This document shows, in pieces, positions 57,515-64,000 of a stretch of 64,000 bases of DNA. The translations under genes and the position numbers were made by a program. The notes below the pieces were generated by a model, which saw nothing but the letters and a program-made list of their open reading frames with translations, made no database searches and was not told the origin of the DNA. Source of the stretch: Rhodamnia argentea (Eukaryota > Streptophyta > Magnoliopsida > Myrtales > Myrtaceae); contig NC_063158.1 of the NCBI RefSeq assembly GCF_020921035.1, positions 8,228,001 to 8,292,000 on the forward strand, given 5' to 3'. Positions within the stretch are counted from its first letter, which is position 1. The number at the start of each line of letters is the position of its first letter.

Positions 57515-58458
57515 GACTCCGTTTGTTTCACGGAAAATGTTTTTTAAGAAAACATTTTCCCCAATTTCCGATGTTTGGGGGGTGAAAAATGAGTGGTCAA
57601 CGGAAAATGTTTTTGTAAAACTGAGGAAAATAATTTCCATTTTGTAAAACTGGAAATCATTTTCCCAATCTTTGTCGACTTCTGAAGAGGAGGTCATCTG
57701 CATCATGTACGCCAAAATATCACCTTCAACAGACTCAACTCGAGCATCTCCCCATTCAGCTCCCCTTCGCAATCTGATTCTTGATTGGGTTGATGAGCGT
57801 TGACTTCCCGAAGCCGCTGGTGCCTAAGACGGCGAGGATCTCGCCCTCGTGAGCCTCGCTGGAGATGTCGTTGACCAGGACCTTGCTTCGGGTGAAGAGG
57901 CTCTCCCTGACGACAGGGTCCTCGACAGCGATGGAGTCGAGGCGGCGGAGTCGAGCCGGCTACGGTGCAGGAGAGGAGCGAGGACAGCCGACATTACGGC
58001 GAACCTTCATGCTGTATGTGAGGCTGTTGAAGTGGAGGACCAAAGGGAGGGAGCGTGGGTCAAGGCTGACATCGACATCGAGGGTGTTGTGGTAGACGGG
58101 CGTCTTGCCACTGTTGCCAGTGGCGTGCTTGCGAGCATCGCAAACGCACTTGAGGAGCTGAGCGAGGGTCGGCAAGGGAGTGGCAGCCGCGCGGGGAAGG
58201 GAGGATTTTACTGGTGAGGAAATCTGGGTTTGGGATTGAGGGAATTTGCGATTTAGGGCTAGGGGATTTGAGTAGGGTTTGGTCTGATTGAGAGAGATTT
58301 GGGGAAATATTTTTTTCTTTCCAAACAATGAAAAATAATTTCCTATTCATTTTCATGTTTCGGCCAAACGTCGGAAAAGTATAATCATTTTCTTGGAAAA
58401 TGACTTCTTAGAAAATATTTTCCACAAATGTCGCATTTTTCGTGAAACAAACGGAGCC
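57515..58458. mobile_element. PIF/Harbinger-type element carrying an ABCG gene fragment
   Basis: A 944-bp element with terminal inverted repeats G(A/G)CTCCGTTTGTTTCACG, extended by GGAAAATG...TTTTCC subterminal motifs, and flanked by 3-bp TTA duplications (57512-57514, 58459-58461), as expected for PIF/Harbinger. No transposase. The centre (about 57740-58210) is GC-rich coding-like DNA from an ABC transporter gene. It lies immediately 3' of the GULLO pseudogene. Confidence 0.8.
57740..58215 (-). pseudogene. Captured ABCG half-transporter N-terminal fragment
   Basis: On the minus strand the first part reads TLAQLLKCVCDARKHATG, then VYHNTLDVDVS and LPLVLHFNSLTYSMKV, the N-terminal style of the ABCG1/2/6/16/20 group. 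After an in-frame stop the same strand continues with [20 protein letters not shown] and [10 protein letters not shown], i.e. the Walker A region with GASGSGKST altered to GTSGFGKST. It breaks off shortly after Walker A at the inner edge of the transposon arm. Signature motif, Walker B and membrane domain are missing. A dead fragment of a cutin/suberin-type lipid-exporter gene. Confidence 0.75.
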
Positions 58459-58669
58459 TTAGGCAACTGTAACTCTAGACCAAGAACAAGGATAGTGCAT
58501 CTTGAACTAGTTTCCCCACAAGGCAATCGTGCACATTCTAATTTCTTGATCCCATTCTCCATCCAAATACATCATGATACCCGTACCGACGCAAACCTTG
58601 TACCATAAATACGGACAGACGGAGTTGAGTTCCACTTTGAGACTCAAGAGTGATGAAATTAAGTCTTTC

Positions 58670-60118
58670 CTATGTTTTGGAACTAATTCTGAGTACAAAC
58701 TCTAGCCTCTCGGTTGACTTTTCCTTGTTGGGTGCACAATGTGCATCCTGTGAACAAAATGCACAATCCCTGGAGGGCACATCCGTCCCTGACTATGCTC
58801 GCACCCTATTTGAGTCCAAGAACTTGGTAATGTCCATTCGCTAGAAGAAAACAGTCCTAGCGGATCAAACATCTCCTTCACTTTAAAAAATTCTCGGCCT
58901 TTTCTGTATCTTTTGATCGCTCCCTCGAACACCAAATTCCTGTTCTTGCCCCAGTGAGGTAGTCTGCCATACCTGAAAAGCCCCATCTGTTCTCTTTCTT
59001 CGAGCGAGTCTTGGTACAGCATCGGGCTGAACGGATCCTTGATCCTGCTTGGCCAGGTAAGCACCAGAGCCCTTGAAGTTTGATGAACATTCTTTTCTTT
59101 TCTTTTTGTGATGTAAATATTTCTTCTGAGTATAGCGCATATAATCAAAATAACTGAAAATGTACCGCAACAAGATAGACAGCATAACGAAGGAGGGATA
59201 GGTTTGCCACATATATGAAACAAGACAAAGGCACGAGAGACACCACAAGGTTCATCTATTTCTATCTTAATTTAATCACTGAAGACAAGGGAAGGGTGAG
59301 ATATGAGAAGGATAACACAGAGATTGCGGAAGAAGACAAGTCAACAAGACGGGAGTGTGATTTGCGTGAGGGCATAGAAGAGACAGAGAGCCTGAGAGAT
59401 GACTCCTAGAACCCCAAGCGACGCTATGACTGCCTCCATCTCTGCATGAGTGCTTTTTGTATTCACATCCAGCGTCCTGATCCTGGCGTAACCATCTCCA
59501 GGGGATCACCATCCGCATCGCCTCCACGTAATCGTGCAACGCACTCCCCTTCCCCCATAGGGAGTTGCCATGCGCGCCCGTCCCCAGCATCCCTCCGACT
59601 GTCAAACCCCACCAGTAGGGCCTGTATGGCAGCGCCATCCCCGCCTTGGCAGCCTCCTCGATCAACTGCCTCAGCGTCACCCCTCCTTCCACGGTCATCC
59701 TCATCCCTTCTTGGTCCACCCTCACTATCGTCTTCAGGTACTTGGTGCTCACCAGCAGCTCCTCCTCCCCATCCGGTGCACCAGCTTCGAGATGCTGAGA
59801 GAGAAACGTGTCGCCACTTTCATCTTCCTCCTGGACCTCATTGCGTTCCCCACTACCCACACGAGCTCTTCTTCCAGCATCGGGTATGCTGTGGCCCCTA
59901 CTTTGCACGTGCTTCGGTCCGGAAAGGCCCCACAGGAATTGGTTGTGGTGCAGCCGCTCGAGGTGCATATCTGATCGGATCTGCCGTGGGCTTGCACTGG
60001 CCAACATGGTCATGGCCGTCGTGGCCAATACAATGATATGTAGTGAAGCCCTTACCGTTCCAGAGCCCGATCTCCCCAACCTGAACACCTTGCTCAAACA
60101 AGGAGATGGTTACGTCAT
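58670..60118 (-). pseudogene. L-gulonolactone oxidase-like pseudogene, copy C
   Basis: Degenerate third GULLO copy. Exon 1 remnant 59392-60118: ATG is followed by a stop at the third codon (60110-60112, CAA to TAA relative to copy B), then frame changes near 59985 and 59780 and an 8-bp loss near 59500. Between these the [17 protein letters not shown] and [17 protein letters not shown] motifs survive. The exon-1 splice donor is gone: a deletion of about 25 bp leaves CAG followed by GC. Exons 2 and 3 and most of exon 4 are deleted; the remnant (about 58670-59085) keeps [19 protein letters not shown] and FDPLGLFSS. The intron-1 edge resembles that of copy B rather than A. Certainly non-functional. 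Confidence 0.9.
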
Positions 60119-60632
60119 CGCGAATGAATTAAACAGGCTTGGCTGTGGTGCTGGATCCTTCCACTTTCTGGTATAGCCGACCGATTTGGATTAGCTTTGT
60201 GGGGAGAACAGTTTGGAAGTTATTCGGACATGTGTGGTGGCAAATGCAAGTGTCGACAAAAAGAAGACGGCCAACGTATATATTTAGATATAATGAGACT
60301 TGGTGCTCCTCTCAGATTGCATACTGCCGCGAGTGATTAAAGAAGGGTGCAGTGCGCATAGTGAGCGATAGCAAAAGTGCCTCCATGTCTTTATCCGGGG
60401 TTTAAACTATCTTTTCAAAGATCCCCTGCCAATAACTATGATTCTAATCGTGACCATCTCTCCGGTCCCTCGATCTTTCAGAGAATTTCCGAATATCCCC
60501 GTCCCAAGAACTATGTTTCCAAACATGATTTCTCTCCTGAATCTCGATATTTCCTCAACTTTTTTTTGTCCTGACTTGGCCAATTATACTTCTTTTCAAC
60601 TTCAATATCTCGATCTTTCAAAGAATCTTTTC
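60119..60632. other. Upstream flank of GULLO copy C
   Basis: Homologous to the upstream flanks of copies A and B (CAGTTTGGAAGTTATTCGGA at about 60209). It is interrupted by the CACTA element and resumes at 63669. Confidence 0.7.
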
Positions 60633-61401
60633 CACTAAAAAAAAACAAGGATTTAGTGACGAATTTTGCCACGAAAAATTTTGCAAAATTCGTCGCTAAT
60701 TGACTTTTGCGACGAATTTTTCCACGAAAAAAAATTCGTGGCTAATCCGGCGTCACAAAATTTAGCGACGAAAAAAAAAATTCGTGACTAATTAGCGACG
60801 AATTTTGCGACGAATACCTATCCGTGGCTAATTAGCGACGAAAATTTTTCCTTGTTAATTAGTTACGAATTTTCCCACGAAAATAAATTTCGTCGCTAAA
60901 GTTAGCGACCAAAACACAATGTTTCGTCGCTAAATTTAGCGTATTTGGATTAGCCACGAATTTTTTTTCGTGGCAAAATTCGTCACAAAACCCAATTTAG
61001 CGACGAAATTTTATTTTTTTCATATGATAAAATCGTTTTTTTACTTTTCGATTTTAAATTTAATTAAAAGAAAAATTAATTTCTGCAATTTATATTTAAC
61101 ATTGATTAAGCACTTAATAATATCACGGTTCCGTAGGAGTCGGCGGGTTCCTCGAGTTGGGTCAACTTAACGGGTTCGGGTCGCGAGGCTCACGATTCCA
61201 CAATCGACGCTAGTTGGCCGACGCGCCACGGATGGCTAGGGCTCGGATAGTGGCTGGACAACGGCGCCGGGGCTGATGGGGAAGATGGCACGGGACTGCG
61301 GCGGGCTCGTCGTCCTAACCCACAGCAAGCAAGCAAGCACTCGAAATAGAAATATTCATCGATGCTATGTATTCAGAGGACCCGTTCTTTCTTCTTCGTA
61401 C

Positions 61402-61408
61402 TATAAAT
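61402..61408 (+). promoter_or_regulatory. TATA box of the captured gene
   Basis: TATAAAT 93 nt before the captured start codon at 61495, so the capture seems to include a core promoter and leader, not just coding DNA. Confidence 0.6.
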
Positions 61409-61494
61409 GCGCTGCTTTGATCCGACTCTCTAATCCTCTCTTCCCTTGTAGAAGCGATCAGAACCAGCCACCACCGCCTTTCTCGAGAAAAGAA

Positions 61495-61827
61495 ATGGAC
61501 TCGGCGTCGTCCCACAAGTTCGATGTCGTCAAGGCCGAGAAAGCCAAGGCCATGCGCAGGTACCAAAGGACCCGCAAGCTCAGGATCCTCGCCCACGCCC
61601 TCGAGCTCCTCCTCGCCCTGGTCCTGCTCTCCTGGTACTATTCCGGGCTCTCGGCCGCCGCGGGCTACTTCCTCCGCCACCTCGCCATCCTCCTCGCGAA
61701 GCCCCTCGTCGTCTTTCTCACCGGCACGTCGGGTTCACGAGCAGGGAGCTCAAATCGTCGTCGCGGCGGGCTCGTCGTCAGATCTGTGGGTCTCGGCCAG
61801 CTCACGTGGTTGCAGGTGGCTAGGTAA
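61495..61827 (+). pseudogene. Captured DUF4408-like gene fragment, chimeric 3' end
   Basis: The frame begins MDSASSHKFDVVKAEKAKAMRRYQR style and continues with a hydrophobic helix (LELLLALVLLSWYYSG) and a second one (LRHLAILLAKPLVVFL). This is the order seen in the N-terminal DUF4408 region of plant membrane-associated small proteins. After about residue 76 the sequence turns into Gly/Arg/Ser-rich wording unrelated to that family and stops at 61827, so the 3' part is transposon or other captured DNA. It could still be transcribed and yield a 110-residue chimera. The family name is from pattern memory. Confidence 0.6.
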
Positions 61828-62024
61828 CGGTGATCGGTGGCGGCGGAGCTTAGATGGAGGAGGGTCGTGGGCGAAGGTCCCGGGTTTACGGCAACCAGGC
61901 GACGATCTCAGCTGGTTGCGGCTCGCGCGAGGCCGGCTGGCCGTGAGGCGTGACTGGCGACGGGAGTGGACGGAGGGTGGTGGTGCAGGCTGTGGTGGTC
62001 GGGTGGAGGTGGGTCACTCGGCTG

Positions 62025-62190
62025 AAGAAGAAAAAGAAAGGAAGAACAAGAAGAAAAAGAAAGGAAGAAGATGCAGAAGCAAGGAAGAACAAGAAGAAAA
62101 AAGAAAGGAAGAAGATGCAGAAGCAAGGAAGAACAAGAAGAAAAAGGAAGAAGACGCGGCAGTAGAAAAAGAAAGGAAGATAAGGAAGTC
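62025..62190 (+). repeat. AG-rich imperfect tandem repeat inside CACTA
   Basis: Units of about 45-50 bp around GGAAGAAGATGCAGAAGCAAGGAAGAACAAGAAG, roughly three copies. Open in all frames of the plus strand, giving Lys/Glu/Arg-rich artefact proteins. Confidence 0.75.
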
Positions 62191-63668
62191 GTACCAGCAG
62201 ACTGAAGACGTCGTACAAGCATGAGAGAGAGAGGGCAGGAGGCTTTTAAAAAGTACCGCCAAAAGAAAGATTAAAAAGATAAGAGAGAGAAATGTAGCAA
62301 CGAAAAAAATAATTTGTGGCTTATTTAGCGACGAACAAAACAATTCGTTGCTAATTTAGCAACGAAAAAGCTAATTCGTCACTAAATTAGTGACGGAAAA
62401 AAAATTCGTCGCTAATATTTTCTTTTTTATTTTTATTCATATCATGTTAGCGACGAATAATACATTTCGTCGCTAAATTAGCAACGAAAAAATTATTTTC
62501 GTCGCTAAATTGAAATATTTTCTTTTTTATTTTTATTCAAAGTGCTAATTTTGCCACGAACAAAATTGTTCATCGCTAAATTAGCGATGAAAAAGCTAAT
62601 TCGTTGCTAATTTTAATATTTTATTTTTTACTTTTATTTTTATTTATAGCATATTAGCGACGAAAAACGAATTTCGTTGCTAAATTAGCGACGACAAAGT
62701 TAATTCGTCGCTAAATTGAATATTTTATTTTTTTATATTTATATAAAATTAGCGACGAAATATGATTCGTCATTAATTTTAATATTTTATTTCTTATTTC
62801 TATTCATAGTGCTAATTTTGCGACGAAATCAACGTTTGTCACTAATTAGTGACGAGCGGAAATTTTCGTCTCTAAATGATAGCAACAAATTAGTGACGAA
62901 AAACGTGGTTCGTCGCTAATTTGTGACGAAATTTGATTTTCGTTGCTAATTAGCAACCAAAAACATTGCTCGTCGCTAATTATTTTTTATTTTTATTGTG
63001 ATTTTTATTTATATCATATTAGCGACGCAAAATAAATTTCGTTGCTACCTTAGCGACGAAAAAGCTAATTCGTCGCTAAATTGACCATTTTCTTTTTTAT
63101 TTTTATTTCTGTCATATTAGCGACAAAAAGAATGGTTCGTCGGTAATTTTAATATTTTCTTTGTTATTTTTATTCAAAGTGCTAATTTTGCGACGAAAAT
63201 AAAAGTTCGTCGCTAATTAGCGACAAACGTTGATTTTCGTTGCTAACTTTTAAGAGAAGAATTTGCGACAAAAAAAAAATATTCGTCACTAATTGGCGAC
63301 AAAACCTATTGTCGTCGCAAAGGAGATTACGATGATAGATTTTTCGTGGCTATTTTCATCGCAAATTAGTGACGAATTATTTTTTGTGGCTATATTCATT
63401 GCTAATTAGCAACGAAATTTTTTCCGTGGCTATATTCGTCGCTAATTAGCGACGAAATTGTTTCCGTGGCTATATTCGTCGCTAATTAGCGACGGATTTT
63501 TTTTCGTGGCTATATTCGTCGCTAATTAGCGACTAATTTTTTCGTCGCTATTGTCATCACAAATAGCGATGAATATTCATTTTGTCGCTATTTTTGTCGG
63601 AAATTAGCAACGAATTTTTTTCGTCACAAATTTTTCGTGGCTAAATCCATGTTTTTTTGTAGTGTTCC

Positions 63669-64000
63669 AAGGTTACATTCAAGCACTATATTGTAAAACA
63701 AAACAACAAAACTTCTCTCCAGCATCTCCATCTTTCGCCAAACTTTTTTTTTTTCCCAAATTGGCCAATTGTACTTCTCTTCAACATGAGTAACTCTTTG
63801 CAACTTTATTTTAAAATAAATAGGGTTACAAAATTAGCTTACAAAATGATACGAAAAAGGTTCTATTTAATTGTTGAATATAATACATTTTTTTAGATGC
63901 TCACTCGTAGCTTGTCACATCTTACCTTAACCATGCTTTCTTAAATTCAACAAGAATCTATGTACAAGTTAAATTGCATGAGACTAAAATAATAACAGAG
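63669..64000. other. Duplicated GULLO flank beyond the CACTA element
   Basis: 63790-64000 matches 54900-55110 (ACTTTGCAACTT, GCTTA(C/T)AAAATGA(C/T)A, CATGAGACTAAAATAATAACA), so the tandem duplication continues to the window end and another unit may follow. Confidence 0.65.

Larger units (their letters stand above)
60633..63665 (+). mobile_element. Non-autonomous CACTA element carrying a host gene piece
   Basis: A 3,033-bp element. The left end CACTAAAAAAAAACAAGGAT and the inverse of the right end CACTACAAAAAAACATGGAT are matching CACTA termini. Perfect 3-bp TTC duplications flank it (60630-60632, 63666-63668). Both ends hold dense subterminal repeats of TTAGCGACGAA and its complement in mixed orientations (60650-61015 and 62290-63640), as in En/Spm elements. 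No transposase gene. The GC-rich centre (about 61130-62230) is unlike the AT-rich arms and contains the promoter and start of a DUF4408-like gene plus a purine-rich repeat. Confidence 0.9.

Noticed and set aside
61523-62224. 233-codon frame overlapping the captured DUF4408 piece
   Set aside because: Ser/Pro-rich shadow in another frame followed by Lys/Glu-rich translation of the AG tandem repeat; the 61495 frame has the family-like wording instead.
60650-63640. Satellite or CRISPR-like array of GCGACGAA repeats
   Set aside because: Repeats are short, irregularly spaced and in both orientations, and are bounded by CACTA ends with a TTC duplication, so they are transposon subterminal repeats; CRISPR is also not expected in a plant.

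Overview
The window is nuclear DNA of a flowering plant, almost certainly a dicot. The evidence is intron-split genes with GT-AG borders, plant-only families (CYP78A, 3-ketoacyl-CoA synthase, HD-Zip I), TATA boxes 100-150 nt upstream of start codons, dense microsatellites, and many LTR, TRIM, SINE, hAT, Mutator, Harbinger and CACTA remnants. A woody Myrtales-type genome is possible but is only a guess from the style of the repeats.

Layout. 1-10.8 kb holds repeats only: a TRIM cut by the window edge, a four-LTR tandem array of an extremely short TRIM (445-1235), two Mutator-type foldback elements, an LTR-like stretch and a LINE tail. 10.8-12.6 kb is a two-exon CYP78A cytochrome P450 (minus). 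12.7-23 kb is intergenic, with microsatellites and hAT-type MITEs. 23.1-23.9 kb is an HD-Zip I transcription factor of the ATHB7/ATHB12 type (minus). 24-36.4 kb is again repeats: a Mutator-type element with 9-bp target duplications, a TRIM solo LTR with 5-bp duplications, several foldback MITEs and a truncated Ty1-copia element (32.1-35.2 kb). 36.6-38.3 kb is an intronless 3-ketoacyl-CoA synthase (plus), followed by a small uncharacterised gene near 39.3 kb. 40.4-44.2 kb is an eight-exon, three-RRM hnRNP-Q/LIF2-like RNA-binding protein (minus).

From 45.6 kb to the end there is a tandem cluster of L-gulonolactone-oxidase-like (GULLO) genes, all on the minus strand: two intact four-exon genes with coding exons of nearly identical size, a flank-only ghost unit, and a pseudogene (58.7-60.1 kb) with an early stop, frameshifts, a lost splice donor and a large internal deletion. 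The cluster has been invaded by a SINE (intron 1 of the first gene), by a Harbinger-type element carrying an ABCG transporter gene fragment (57.5-58.5 kb), and by a 3.03-kb CACTA element with 3-bp target duplications that carries the promoter and first exon of a DUF4408-like gene (60.6-63.7 kb).

The host genes are not an operon and share no single pathway. KCS (very-long-chain fatty acid elongation) and HD-Zip I (drought/ABA response) are commonly linked to surface and stress biology, CYP78A to organ growth, and GULLO to ascorbate-type aldonolactone oxidation. The most unusual content is the set of gene-capturing transposons, the tandem mini-TRIM array and the graded decay of the GULLO cluster. 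Coding boundaries were worked out by eye from splice signals and reading-frame continuity. No database search was run.
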